From positions 62,001 through 126,000 of the forward strand of contig VTPC01000638.1 of the NCBI GenBank assembly GCA_011009095.1: DNA of 64,000 nt. The letters are read 5' to 3'. A program made the translations under genes and the position numbers. Positions within the stretch are counted from its first letter, which is position 1. Every line of letters starts with the position of its first letter. Source of the stretch: Ignelater luminosus (lineage: Eukaryota > Arthropoda > Insecta > Coleoptera > Elateridae). The notes beneath the pieces were generated by a model that worked only from the letters and a program-made list of their open reading frames with translations, did not search any database and had not been told where the DNA came from. Of the stretch, positions 47,384-59,402 are shown piece after piece.

Positions 47384-50300
47384 TCGTATGTACAAAAAAA
47401 GTTTCTTGTCAAGTGATCTATGGAAACAAAATGATGTGTCTGCGATTAATCCATTTAGATAGTTAAATTGCCAATTTTTGCTTTTATCTTGACAAACTGT
47501 AAAATTGCAATTTATTGGTTAATCATTATATCATTATAGATTAACTTATGTATTCGAAAAATTCACAAGCAGTATTCACGCTTACTTTTGACATTGGAAC
47601 TACTATTAGTAGTTCTTATGTACACGACCGCATAAAACATACGTCTTCTTAGCCACAGGTGATTCTGCTAAGACAAGTGTTTTCTACACTTTGTAATTAT
47701 ATCTACAAATGCTGCAACCTTTACATGTTTTGACCACAAGCTGCTATCGCCTTTTGCTAGTGATATAATAGAAGTAGATCTCTGTTCGCACATCGTCGGT
47801 CTTAATTTAAAGACTATTTTTAGAGATTAGTTTTAGTTCTTTCCAACATACCTTTGCTTTGAAGGAAGAAACTTTGAAATAGGCATTGTCTTCGATCTTT
47901 TTAATATTTTAGTTTAGATATCCAAAGAAAGATATTTAGTTATTTACCTTTAATATGATTAAATTGTTTTCAGCAAAAGTGGGGCAAAAGTAATTTTTAG
48001 AGATGTAACAATTCATTTTTTATGTAAATGGATACTACGGGGCACACCTACTATCTCTTGACGGTAAGCACATCAACATTGGAAGTCAGAATATCTAGCA
48101 CATTAAGTACAGCTAAATATAAAATCACATTACGTATTATTCTACCTGTTTGCTAATTTAAAGAGAAAGGATTTGTGTTATCATCTGTGGCTAGGGATCT
48201 AAAATCCTAAAGTGAGACATTGCATCTATGGTTGATACAGCAGAAATGCCTGTTTTATTGACTTTTTTACATTACCTGTAGAATTGACAATCTTTTATCT
48301 GTAGCCAATTTTCCATCATCATATAGGTCGGACAGACGAATTTATAGTGATAGACAATAATAGGCTTCTACAAGTTATACTGGGACCATGATGGAAATTA
48401 AGGAAACTAATCATTAATACAATTTGTCACTTTACTCTTTTTCTCATGGGAAATATTGGGAATTGGGAGCTTCCAAACTCTTTGTTATCTATTAGTGAAT
48501 GAAATCTGAAAACTGCTGTAATAAACTACTGTTTGTTATGGTCTCGAATAAAATTAGTGACCTAATTTAAAGCTCAACAAAAATAACGAACTGTCTGCAG
48601 ACTAGCTCTGGAGTCGGAGATGGCGGAGTTCAAACTGTTTCTGTAAAATAATACTTGGAATAGCAAAACAAGGATTTAAAGCAAATCTCTAAAAATGGAG
48701 TCGATATTTTCTACCCCAATTATTGCTTTTAACAACTCTCTGAAACTCGGACTGGCTGACGAATGCAATACAAGTTTCAAAGTCTACCAATTCATGAAAC
48801 AGGATAGGACTGGCCGCACTAAGGTAATACAGTGCACTTTATCGGGATGCTTAAGATACTTACATATTTGCAATTATAAAGAAAAAAAATGAAAGATAAA
48901 TTCATAAAATCTCGAGATCATTACATGTTTTACATCTTAGCCGTTTACTTTGCAGATTTACATTTATGTTCATTGCAGTTACTATTTTAATTCCAACCTA
49001 TTTTCAAAGAGACTTTGTTTTGTTTCTTATATTTGATCTTCAACTTCAAACCATGAAAACCAACATTATTTGCGGGCTGTATACTCTAAATGCCTTTATG
49101 TGTAGGTAAACAATGTTTATGTAGTTAAAATTATATAGTAAATATGGTTTCTTTACCATATTATATGAGTTCTGTAAGTATTATTAACGTTTGATGGTTC
49201 ATAATCTAAATCATATTTTGGTATCAGTAATGGAAATATTTATCTTCAAAGTTGTATTGTTACATTTAAATTACAAAATAATTATTTAAGGTTTGTTTGT
49301 TGATTTTCGTATTCTCGACTACCAGCAATGTAGGAAAATTGATGACCGTCTAATTTGTTTGTTCTAGAATTTCGTGAAGCTTTTAGTTCAATATTATAAT
49401 AGACTGCAAAGTTAATTCAAATGTATTTAATCAAAAGTTGTTCTATAGAAATATCAAATAACAAGCGCTTTTACTTCGAACAAGTCGATGAAAGGAACCC
49501 CAATGGAATATCTCGTTTTCTCGTTTCAACAATTATGTTCGTGAGGATTATGTTTGATTTTCACCGACAATATATTACCTTATTAGCCAACAATGTAAAA
49601 TAGTAACATAAATTATAGTTTAGAACGGTTTGCATGAATATGTTAACGTTTCAGGAAACCCTTGCAAATCTACCGAATTCTATATTAGTTCAGTTTTGGA
49701 CGTGTGCTTAATTAGGTTGAAATTTGGTAAACTCGTATCACAGTGCAATCAACAGAATATTAATTTTTAAAACAAACTTCGTAACGACGATAACATAAAT
49801 TTATCATAAACGCCATCAAAAATACTACATTATAATTTATAAATGTCCGGGTTTCGAATTTCGATTATTGTAATATTCGGAAGGTTCAAGGAAACCGGAA
49901 TAAATCTCTCAGTTGTAGTACTAATATGTAATACATCATAATACTGTAACAAATGTTAATCTTACATAGTCCATGTTAAATCATCTATTATTTAAACAAA
50001 TGGAAATCCTAAAGTAAACTAATGTAATCGTAAACAAAATGTTGCATTTGGTTTCAAATACCCGCTTCTTTTAACTTAACAACAGAAGCCGCTCATCTTT
50101 CTTTCATTAATTCTTATTTATTCTTTAAGGAATTTGCAAAGCAGCAAAGAATATAAAAAATGAATCGCAGTCAGTCATGGATTTGTAGATGTTTTATAGA
50201 ATATTGATTTGACAGACTCAAGGGTATTAGTTTGACAGGTACAGCAAAAGTTTTGTTACATAACAATGATATCAATCATCACAGACAACTGGTTTTTTTT

Positions 50301-51189
50301 TTATAAATTTCTCACTGGATATTAATAAAGATCGTAAAGGTAGGAACTTGATGTTTTTTTTGTAAAAACTAAGCTATCCAAGTTATCGGTCTGATGTTGA
50401 TGTAAGTAATTGCTTAAACTTGAGCTCTGAGAATTTCATGTGTTTTATATTGATCTTACTGACTCGATCTTATTAAATATTGTAAATGTAAATGTAAATG
50501 TAAATGCTTGAGAATTTCCTTTTAATTCCAATGCGTAATGATTGAGTGCAACATATTGGACCAGTTTCTCAATAAAAATCAAATTACAAAACCAGAGTAA
50601 GAAAACGGTTTCCTACACTCGATATAACAAAATCAAATTATAATTGTAGTAGTACAACACAGGATGATTAGTCTGTAAATGACTCACACGTACCTAGTAG
50701 AATCCTATGAAGAAATACACAGAACTCAGTTCTGGTCTGGTCTTGCTACTGCAGTATTCAGTAACAAACTGACACCTTGCACACTGTCAGCCTATCTCAC
50801 TACGAACAAAGCAGCTGAGCGCCTGTAAAAAAATACTGTACCTGACTAAATTACATTTTCAAATAGAAAAGAGATAAGGGGTTGCCTGGGTGTGGGCATG
50901 TTTCTAGATTGAATCCCATTAAGTCAAAATATTCTACTAAAACATTATGTCTGTTCTGAAAGGAACACATGGTTGTATTAAAGGGAGTTCGAAATAATTA
51001 TTGAAAATTCATTGTCCGTCTTAAGGTGGGGTCGTAACCTGTAGCTAGTTGCCTAACGACATCTTCATGGGTCTAGGGTGGTCTTCCCTTTCTGTTGCTT
51101 ATTACACTTTAAAATGTAAATAAGAAAACTTAACAACCACTCTTCAAAATTTCAAAAATAAAGAATGTCTAACCAGACAGGTGACTTTT
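47384..51189. other. No recognisable gene; one hexamer repeat
   Basis: AT-rich DNA with no domain-bearing frame. A perfect fourfold TAAATG repeat lies near 50484-50507. Confidence 0.5.
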
Positions 51190-51535
51190 GGTTTATATCC
51201 CATATAGCATCAGACGTTTATTCCCAGTTCAAAATTAGTCCGGACGTCTATAAACAGAAATTGGACATCCATCGGATGATTGATAGCGGACGTCTAGTGG
51301 ACATCCTATTTTGGTCCATACTTCCTCCGGATATTTTTGTGCATAATCTGTAAATTATCTGGACGTCCATGGGATGGCAATGTGCAGATTACAGCCAAAT
51401 TTCATCCAGTAACAAACGTTTGTTAAATGTACAAAGTTTTAGCAAGTATAATATACATGTCTCATGGAGGTCTATTAGACGTCCGTCAGTCAAAAATTAG
51501 ACATCCAATGGATACACTGAGAGAAGCTGATTATC
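51190..51535. repeat. GGACGTCC-rich repeat, cluster 2
   Basis: Same motif family as 20768-21073: CCGGACGTCT, TTGGACATCC, GCGGACGTCTAGTGGACATCC, CTGGACGTCCATGGG and TTAGACGTCCGTC alternate on both strands. TCAAAATTAG precedes the first unit, and the similar TCAAAAATTAG sits within the last. This copy is more diverged and lacks the clean outer inversion of cluster 1. It abuts the LTR fragment that begins at about 51.7 kb. Confidence 0.6.
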
Positions 51536-51728
51536 GAAACTGAGATAGTAATCATTTAAATAACCGTAACATTGTTATCATAACTCGTACTGGCTTTCTA
51601 ATTCTCCCTGTATAACGTCGACCTATTTAATTGTTAACTTTTATATGTTGCTTGGTTCCACTAAGATTATGCCGTGGCTTTCCTTAGTGTGACGCTATTT
51701 TCGGTCGGCGGACGTCACTGAATGTGGT

Positions 51729-51746
51729 GTCCCTGCTCGGGCGCCA
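51729..51746 (-). promoter_or_regulatory. Primer-binding site, tRNA-Lys-like
   Basis: Read on the minus strand the site is TGGCGCCCGAGCAGGGAC. It differs by one base from the sequence complementary to the 3' end of tRNA-Lys (TGGCGCCCGAACAGGGAC), the primer used by many retroelements. It lies five bases inside the TG...CA boundary of the adjacent LTR, which is where a primer-binding site belongs. Confidence 0.75.
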
Positions 51747-52008
51747 AAATATGTGACGTATTATCTTACTGGTGCTCGGTCGGTAAGGGAGTTTACTCCT
51801 CCACCTTGCCCTTGGGTCGAACGGGTGAGGGCTCACCGGGCAGCTGTAATGGAGACCCGGTGACTCCAGAGGTCGACGGCTGAAAGAGAAACACGGAAAG
51901 CTTAATATATAAAGGAAACACCGATCAAGCCCAAATAATCTATTAAAGCAAACAGGTATTACAGAAAGCATACAAATAAGCGATATACAAGCAAGATACA
52001 AGCTAATA

Positions 52009-53280
52009 ACAGGTGTATACCTATGAAATGAGACTTTTTTTTTTCAATTTTAAACGTTTATTAACAAAAAATGGTTACAAATTTAATCTTCAAAATAATA
52101 GCCATCGCTAGCGACACATTTTACCCATCTCTCAGGCAATTTGTGAATGCCGCGCCAAAAAAATTGGCCGTCTTTGGCCGCAAACCAATCATCGAGCCAT
52201 TTTTTTGGCTTCTTCGTGAGAATTGAAGCGCTGCTCGGAAAGTGCGTGGCCCATCGATGCAAACAAATGATAATCGGAAGGCGCCAAGTCTGGTGAGTAA
52301 GCCGCATGCACCAGCGGTTCCCAATCGTACGTCTCCACCAATTCCCGGGTCGCTCTTGTTCGATGTGGTGGTGCATTATCATCAAGAAAAATTACTTTGT
52401 GACGCCGATCGGCATATTCTGGGCGTTTTCGGTGTATAGCGCTGTTCAAATCGGCCAATTGTCGTTGGTAGCGTGCACCGTCAACTGTTTCACCTGGTTT
52501 TAATAGCTCGTACCAAATCATACCATGCTGATCCCAGAAAACACACAGCATTGCCTTGCGGCCGAAGCGATTTGGTTTGGCCGTTGATTTTGGCTTGTGG
52601 CCGGGCGGACCATACGATCGTTTACGCTTGGGATTGGAGAAATACACCCGTAACGATTCGATGCAAAAAGACTTCCTTTTGAACCGGGAGTGCAGCATTT
52701 CACAAGTGGTTTTTCGGTTCTCTTGCTGCCTTTCAGTCAGTTCATGCGGCACCCATCTTCCGACCTTTAAAATCATGCCCATGTCTTTCAAACGTTTGCA
52801 AATGGTTTTTTGGGTCACTCCCAACTGCTCTGCCATCATTTCTTGCGTTTGACCATCATCTTCATTCAACAATGCTTGCAATTCGGTGTCCTCAAACTTT
52901 TTCGGTGGCCGGCCACGTTCCTCGTTCTCCACGCTAAAATCACCACTTCGGAATTTTTCAAACCACCTGAAGCACTGTGCTCTGCTTAGAGCATGTCCAC
53001 CGTAAGCTTCTATAAGCATTTGATGAGCTTGAGAAGCGTTTTTCTTCAATTGATAACAGAAAGTCAACGATGTCCGCAAATCGTAGTTTGAAGGCACGAA
53101 ATTCGACATTTTTAAGAGCGAAAAAAATGCGTTGTTGTATGAAACATCACAAACAATGAATTGAATATTGTTGACAGATGACAGACGAAAAAAATAAGAC
53201 ATTTGGGACAGTTTAAAAATACTCCTAGCGACATCTGTGGTCTAATAGCTGAAAGTCTCATTTCATAGGTATACACCTGG
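52009..53280 (-). mobile_element. mariner transposon, mauritiana subfamily, nearly full length
   Basis: Both ends carry a 29-bp terminal inverted repeat: (A/C)CAGGTGTATACCTATGAAATG then AGACTTT, at 52009-52037 and 53252-53280. They are identical except for the first base at the left end. TA target duplications flank it (52007-52008 and 53281-53282). The length, 1,272 bp, is normal for the family. The near-perfect terminal repeats and mostly open transposase suggest a recent insertion. It lies inside the LTR described above. Confidence 0.97.
52083..53109 (-). pseudogene. mariner transposase (mauritiana type), inactivated
   Basis: The start is MSNFVPSNYD at 53109, which matches the family N-terminus. 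An upstream in-frame Met at 53202 is part of the terminal region. The paired helix-turn-helix DNA-binding half covers about residues 1-115 and includes FRWFEKFRSGDFSVE and GRPPKKFED. WVPHELTE marks the linker. In the catalytic core the second Asp (FLDDNAPPH) and third Asp (AYSPDLAPSDYH) are present. The first catalytic block, expected to read TGDEKWI after KRKSF, is replaced by CIESLRVYF. A 1-base and a 14-base deletion together remove 15 bases and keep the frame. Near 52200 an extra A in a run of seven shifts the frame, so the last 40 residues (WLDDWFAAKDGQFFWRG to YYFED) are read in another frame, ending at 52083. Confidence 0.95.
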
Positions 53281-53394
53281 TACTTAGCTACTAAACCCGA
53301 TTCTGGGATCGTTATCGTAGTCAGTGCAGCAAGCGAGCGGCGTGCGGTTATACAGTGTCGGATATAAGTTTAGACGGGTCAGGTGCTCTGTGGT

Positions 53395-53620
53395 GGTGAG
53401 CGGGAAATACTAAGGGAGTGGATGCGGAGTTACCCAGCGGTGATGAGTCCGATGTAATGTGTCGGATCAACCGCCGCACCGGCAATACAGCCGCAAGCGG
53501 AGCTATCCAGTGGCGATGAGTCGGGTCGACCGCCTCACCCGCGTCGGAGTAGCTGGACTCGGACTGGACCGGCGATGTATCTGATCGACCGACAATATAG
53601 CCACAAGTAGGGACGGGACG
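53395..53620 (-). repeat. GC-rich imperfect repeats in LTR leader
   Basis: Blocks of the form CGGAG(T/C)TA(C)CCAG(C/T)GG(T/C)GATGAGTC and GATC(A/G)ACCG..., AATA(C/T)AGCC(G/A)CAAG recur two to three times. This strip is far more GC-rich than the rest of the window. It falls between the mariner and the TATA box, in the position of the LTR's R-U5 leader. Confidence 0.5.
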
Positions 53621-53624
53621 GAAT

Positions 53625-53659
53625 AAGAGAGAGGGAGAGAGAGAGAGAGAGAGAGAGAG
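53625..53659. repeat. (GA)n microsatellite
   Basis: A nearly pure GA run within the GC-rich part of the LTR. It creates artificial Ser/Leu-rich frames on the minus strand. Confidence 0.95.
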
Positions 53660-54200
53660 CGGTATCGGGAGGAAAAGGAGAAGGGTCAAGCAGGAGGGGT
53701 ACCTCTTTCGGTTTACTTACTAGAGTTCGGCTGTCGGTGTTGAACTTGAGGAAACTACCACAACAACTGCAACTGCAACTTTGCGGTGGGGCGTTTGCAT
53801 TTATACCCGTTCGGTCCCTCCACGCTAGCAAGCTCTTGTAGTGGGAGTGCCCTTGCGTGGGGCAAAACGACGTAATGGGAGGATAGATGTTCGGTTCGCT
53901 CCGCTAACGAAGCGATCATATTGTACTTTAGTTAATTTAATAACGAAATTTTCTGACAAAATACAATTTATAATTCGGTCGGTAAAGTAAAATGTTTAAT
54001 CCCAAATTAAACTTTTTTCTGATAGAAATTATTAAACTATAAACATACTAGCGGTTTCTAATACATATTCGGTAATTAAATCTTAATTTAGTTTATAACT
54101 TAAATATTAATAGACAAATAATAAATGCAACATAACAAATATTTGCAGGCGCTATCAATCGGCACCACCTGGGTGACCGGATAAGCCGGCTGGTGATACA

Positions 54201-55688
54201 ATGTAAGAATAAATTTGCAAATAAATTATAATTCTTATATAAACAGTCCTTTAATTTATAAGAGTACTTAACTGTATATCCTGTATACAGGGTGTCTCAA
54301 AATATTTTGTATCACAAACAACTTGGTGTTGTAAAATAAACATAATAGCTTAAGAACCTGATAAATACTTTAGATACCTCATTAATTCAAATTTTAGGCA
54401 GTTGCTGTTTTTGAACTGTAACGACTTTATTCAATATGCCAAAAATGAAAAATCCTGACATTAAAATCCAGTTTACTAATTATTACTCTTGAAACTATAC
54501 TTGGAATATACACGTTAGACGTCGATGGTTTTAGCCTGAGAGTTCTAAACAGTCATTATCGGAGATCAGGCATGATGCCTGCTGCGACATCCTTCAACTT
54601 GACGGGTTTTTACAGGATCGCTTTGCATGTTGACAATCAAACAGTACTATCATCCGTTAAATTATTATTCATCTACACCAAAAATCCACAGCAAAGTTCG
54701 TACTACGTATGTAATTGTACCAGAAAAAATCTATTCCGCATCGAACGCATTCAAACATCAAAACACAAAAATTTAAACTGATCAATAACTTCACATAAAA
54801 TTAAGATTTTCCAATATAAACAAAGTTGTTGGAAAATACACAAAGAAAAATATCGCCATGCGACGGCAAAGGGAATATTGATCAAAATGCTTCTTTGTAC
54901 ATTTCGATCAATATCGTATTGTACATCTGTCGGTTCAACTTTCCTAATCTTGGGTGTAATTGGGATATTAACAGGTCTATCGATCGTTTCAACAACAAGA
55001 TTTATCTATCCAACCTTCAATCTGGTAGCATGTATCCTTTTTACGCACTTCTTGTTTGGATAAAACGGCAATTGTATGAACGGAACAAAAAGATCTGTAC
55101 TACAACACGTACGAATTTAACTTTAAAAATATACTGTCAAGAATGTATCTTAACGAAACAATTATTTTTAACATTTATGTAAATTATTCTAAGTAAATGC
55201 ATTGGATTACTTCCTGATCACATTAAAAGGCTTCCAAGGCATACCTATGGTATTTAATAGTAATATAACAAAACAAATTAAGAAATTAATTCTCGCTGCT
55301 TACATGACGTAATACACAAAAACATTTTATAATTTTAACTTTCCGACGCGTGGAGATTTATATATTGCATACTAAATTAAAACCAGAGGCTTGATTAACA
55401 ATTTTGAAATATGTCAGGAAGCTACTAAGTTCCTTAATTGCACAACACAACTAGCGCGTTCTCATACCAACAACGAGTAACCATCTCGGACGCCTCGGTT
55501 GTTACCACAACACAGCGCTGCTATGTGAATTACCACAAAACTTTGCATTTTACCATGTCCCAACTCAGAGTGAGCACCACCTCCAATTAAAATGCGCTTG
55601 CATTTCTTCGCCCAAATCAATTTCAAAACTTTAAAATGACTTCCTCTTCTCTTCGGAAAGTCTATAATATGACCACCTACAGGTATAG
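54201..55688. other. No recognisable gene
   Basis: AT-rich spacer. ACAGGGTGTCTCAAAATATT at 54291-54310 resembles a terminal motif common among insect repeats, but I find no inverted partner nearby. The 118-codon frame at 54826-55182 has no domain. Confidence 0.4.
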
Positions 55689-55830
55689 GGCTGGTTGCAA
55701 AAAGCAGAATTAATCAAATGATCAAAGTAGTCCTGGAACTAACAAATTAGGCGTTGTTAAATTGAAATGTAAATTTAAAATTAACTTTAAGATTAATTTG
55801 ATCACTTAATTCTGCTTTCTGGAATCGGCC
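55689..55830. mobile_element. Short palindromic MITE
   Basis: A 25-bp terminal inverted repeat, 21 of 25 matching, lies at 55689-55713 and 55806-55830. It ends in the shared AAAGCAGAATTAA. Inner parts (ATCAAATGATCAAA against GTGATCAAATTAA) extend the symmetry. The total length is 142 bp with no coding capacity. The target duplication is unclear. Confidence 0.6.
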
Positions 55831-58800
55831 AATGGAGTTTCTTTTAATTTTGTTCTTATTACTTTTAAGCATTTAACTCAACACGATTAGGATAGAACCA
55901 TCTTTTTAGAACAGTATGGTCCACTTCACAATTTAGACAAGTACAGGCTGATTCATGCAGTCCTTTCTTTAATTCTTTTATGTAATCAAACTTAAAAATA
56001 TTAGCTGTTTTTTGTTACTAGCTTGGTTTGACAGTTATGTAGGTAACTAGATGAAATATTTCTTCTTTGACAGGATTTATAGATGTGGATAATTAATCTT
56101 TAATTATTTGATTTCTTTTACAAGTGTACATGATATAACTTTAGTTCTGATTTATAGACATAATTCTTTTTAATAAACAATAGCTTTTTATATACTCGTT
56201 TAGTTATGATTTATAAATATTATGCTTTTACTCCTTGTCTACGCCGAAGGCTACCGACTGAGAAGTTAGGGTAGGTTCTTTTTAAGAGTTACGTATTGTG
56301 CCTATAAATGCTTTTTGTTGCTTTGTATTCGTAGTTACAAAACTTTGTTTTGAAAAGGTTTGGTAGTGGTCTGTTTTTGAAAAATACAGCTTGTTACGCT
56401 AAATCTTGACTTTTAAGTATGGAACAAGAAGCGCTGATAAGAGTCCCTGAATGAACACAAGATGTGATCGAAGTAATTTAAAATCGAAGACGGTTCAACA
56501 ATCTACGGCAACTAGCTCAAAGAAAATTTTAATGTTTATTCCAAAAAGGCCAAATAATCAAATCAATGGGTACTATTTGTGGTTCAACCACACCTTCTTA
56601 ATGGTGCCAGATCTTACGATGCCTAATAATGGTATACTAGACCAAAAAACTACTATCGATTTCTGCTTCATAATTTTATCTTGATGTGCAAGTCAGGTCA
56701 GATAATTAACACAATAATAGTTATCGTTGACATTGGCTCGCTCGCAGGTTTACAGAACCCAGGTGGTTTTACAAACCTACCTATAAGCCACTTCTAATTA
56801 AATTTAATATTGAAAGCAGAACAACTTGCAACTACTACAAAGAAAGCAGAACTAATTGTACATATTAATATTTATAAACAAAAAAAAAAGATTAATCAAG
56901 AAAAACATATTGCAGCAGATAACTAACCAAAATTATTTGAAGTTTGATTTCTCAAGGTTCATCTTTACGTAGTCAATTGCTGCGCACCTTCTATATAATA
57001 TAAATTGCAAAAATGCAAAAAACTATGTATTTAACACATTAAATTCAATTTAAGAGGACTAAATAAATAAATCTGTAGATCCTATTTATTCTTCAAAACA
57101 TAAATATATTTTTGCCTATTTGAACATACGTAAATATAGTTTTACTTATTGTTAGGTTTTCGCCTCCAGGCTTTAACTATTAACTAGCATCCAAACAATC
57201 TAAACAGAGACAAAAGAAGAAATCCACAAAAATACTTATTTCTGCTTCTTTTATTCAACGCAGGATAATACAGTACAGGCTACGAAAAGTAATTGATTTA
57301 AGACGGTCCTTTAATTTTCTAGTCGAGTGTCTTTGTTCAGGGATACCAAAAATATTCAGTTATTATCAATGAAGACCCTATAATTCATTAAAATGTGTAG
57401 AGCGACAAGATTTGAGGTTATGTTGTGAATACTGATGTAAGACGTCTGTATTCAGCTATTTGTAAGCCGTCTTTAGGCGATGTCTTATAATAGTATAAGA
57501 TTAGAAATTCTGAATGCTGAGACTATTCTAGAATTTAGAATTTACCGTCCTTTAATAAATAGTAAAACCTAAGAGAAACTTCCATCTGTTACACAAACAA
57601 CTAAAAAATTACAATCGTTATGAATATATGAATCTTAACTAACTGTTCGCACGTCCACAGGAATAAAACCCACAAAAACTCAAAGATATACCACATATGT
57701 TGAGATTTTCAATCCGGAATCCGGAAATTGTCCACAAAACCCTGGTTTCTGGGTCAAATCTGGGGATTTGCCCCCTCTAAGCCAGCCATACATATCTGAT
57801 TGATAGTCGTTTTGAGAAGTTTAGTAGGAGAGAAAGTTTTTTTTATAAGCGTCATTATGTCTTATAAAAAATATAGAATGAACAAAAACATGAAAAAACA
57901 GGAAAGCAAATAAGAAATAAATTTGCCTTTGTTAAATAATAAATAACGAAAAAGTGATTTTGATCTTGTTATTCAAGATGTGTGTTCTTGACAATCTTTT
58001 AAGGCATCGTTGTTATAATATGCTTATCTGTATATCGAAGAATATATTAAAAATAAATTAAGTTTCAGTATAATTTTATCTTTTAACCACTTAAGCCACG
58101 GAATCTTGTAGAATAAATCATGAATGGATTATTATTGTTAAATAGATTTGAAACGAAATAATCAGGGAAGCAATTTGTTATTAGTAACCTATTTACTGAT
58201 GATAGATATGTAGCTTTTCGAGCTTTAGAGACAGAACTGTCAGTCGTTTATAATCTAGATTTATCGCATGTTTTATCCATACAACATGTATTTTTGGGTT
58301 AAAAATATCATAATTCTCCATAAAATTACTTCGAATATGTACACTACGGAAACAACTCTAGTTAATGATTTGTATAAAGCAGTGAGGAGCTGAATAATTT
58401 GCAATGTAAAAGGCATACTTATGACTTTGTGTAATATATTTGGGTTAAAGTGGAAGTTAAATCTTTCGAGAAAATCCTATCATCGTTGAATTAGAAATTT
58501 GGCGCTCGGAGCGCTGTAATTTAGATAGCAAAGATGTTTAAAGTACAGTCCAGATAAAAGTTGTTACATAATTAATTAATGATCCCTTAACGGAATATCA
58601 TTTCCAGGTTTATCGGAAATTATATTAGGATCGTTAATTCGATAAAACATAAATTCTCCATCTTCTCATTTCTTTCGTAGAGCTGTAGAAGATAATTGAA
58701 GAGAATTACGTAATATAGAGTTTATCTTTTATTTGTAATAGTCTTGTTCAGCGTAGTAGATTATGTACTTTGTTTGCCTTGCTCGTTCGATCGTTTTATT

Positions 58801-59223
58801 GATAAAAATCTTAAGATTCGCAGTTATTTGCTGTGTAATTCTTTTCTATTAGATGTTATTTCTGGTTCTCAAACATTTGCTTTTTGTTATCAATGTCAGT
58901 TCATTTTTGCTTACATTTATACAATCTCTACACATCTATTGTTAACTTATTGCAACTTGTTATTATGCAATATAATAAACACAGTTATAGCTGTTAAAAG
59001 TGTAATAAAGAGTTAACTTTTAAAATATCTGAAAGTATGCAAAGTTAGAAAACGTAAGATATCTTTGTTTGCCTTCGTACCTTCGGGTGACCTAGGAGTT
59101 CAGTTCCACTTTGAAGACGGAAGTCTTTGTCGTTGCAACTACCAAGTAAACATAGATAATTGATATTGGAGTAGTGTTTGTACATCAAAAATGTTTTCTA
59201 TTTATATTTGTTTTTCAAAATTG
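55831..59223. other. No recognisable gene
   Basis: AT-rich sequence with no domain, clear repeat or RNA gene. The 90-codon frame at 58744-59016 is hydrophobic and Cys-rich but matches nothing I know. Confidence 0.5.
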
Positions 59224-59402
59224 TGTTATGTATCTTTTACCAGAGAAATTTATAAATAGTATATAATTCAAGCAATAAAAGCATAATCTTCTTTACGGGC
59301 GAAATATTTTATTCCAGTAATTGACTTCGCATTTCTTTTCTCCGACAGCCTTAAAATTCTTCCTTGGTCTAACTAACCGCTACACTCGGTGTCCCACTTC
59401 AA
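59224..59402 (+). promoter_or_regulatory. Possible short LTR (TATA box, poly(A) signal, PBS-like end)
   Basis: A TGTTATG...CGCTACA segment (59224-59384) contains TATAAATAG at 59251-59259 and, 15 bases further on, AATAAAA at 59274-59280. This compact order is seen in small LTRs. It is followed by CTCGGTGTCCCACTTC, which could be a degenerate primer-binding site. No second LTR is visible in the window and no gag-pol follows, so this may be a coincidence of AT-rich motifs. Confidence 0.3.

Larger units (their letters stand above)
51752..54200 (-). mobile_element. LTR of a retrotransposon, interrupted by a mariner
   Basis: The inner boundary is set by the primer-binding site: on the plus strand the LTR starts TGTGACGTATTATC at 51752. 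The outer end is less sure, and the best candidate is GGTGATACA at 54200. Without the nested mariner (52009-53280) the LTR would be about 1.18 kb. On the minus strand a TATAAAT box at 53805-53799 is followed by GCAAACGCCCC and then a long GC-rich leader, suiting a U3-R-U5 order. Only a short internal remnant remains left of 51729, and no gag or pol is present. Confidence 0.55.

Noticed and set aside
53348..53831. Two minus-strand frames of about 100 codons with Ser/Leu runs
   Set aside because: Created by the GA microsatellite and GC-rich LTR leader; no conserved domain.
54291..54310. CAGGGTGTCTC-type terminal motif
   Set aside because: Similar solitary motifs occur near 22557, 62643 and 63488, but none has a matching inverted end nearby, so no element could be delimited.
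54826..55182. 118-codon plus-strand frame
   Set aside because: No recognisable domain, AT-rich codon use and no supporting signals; length is within chance for this window.
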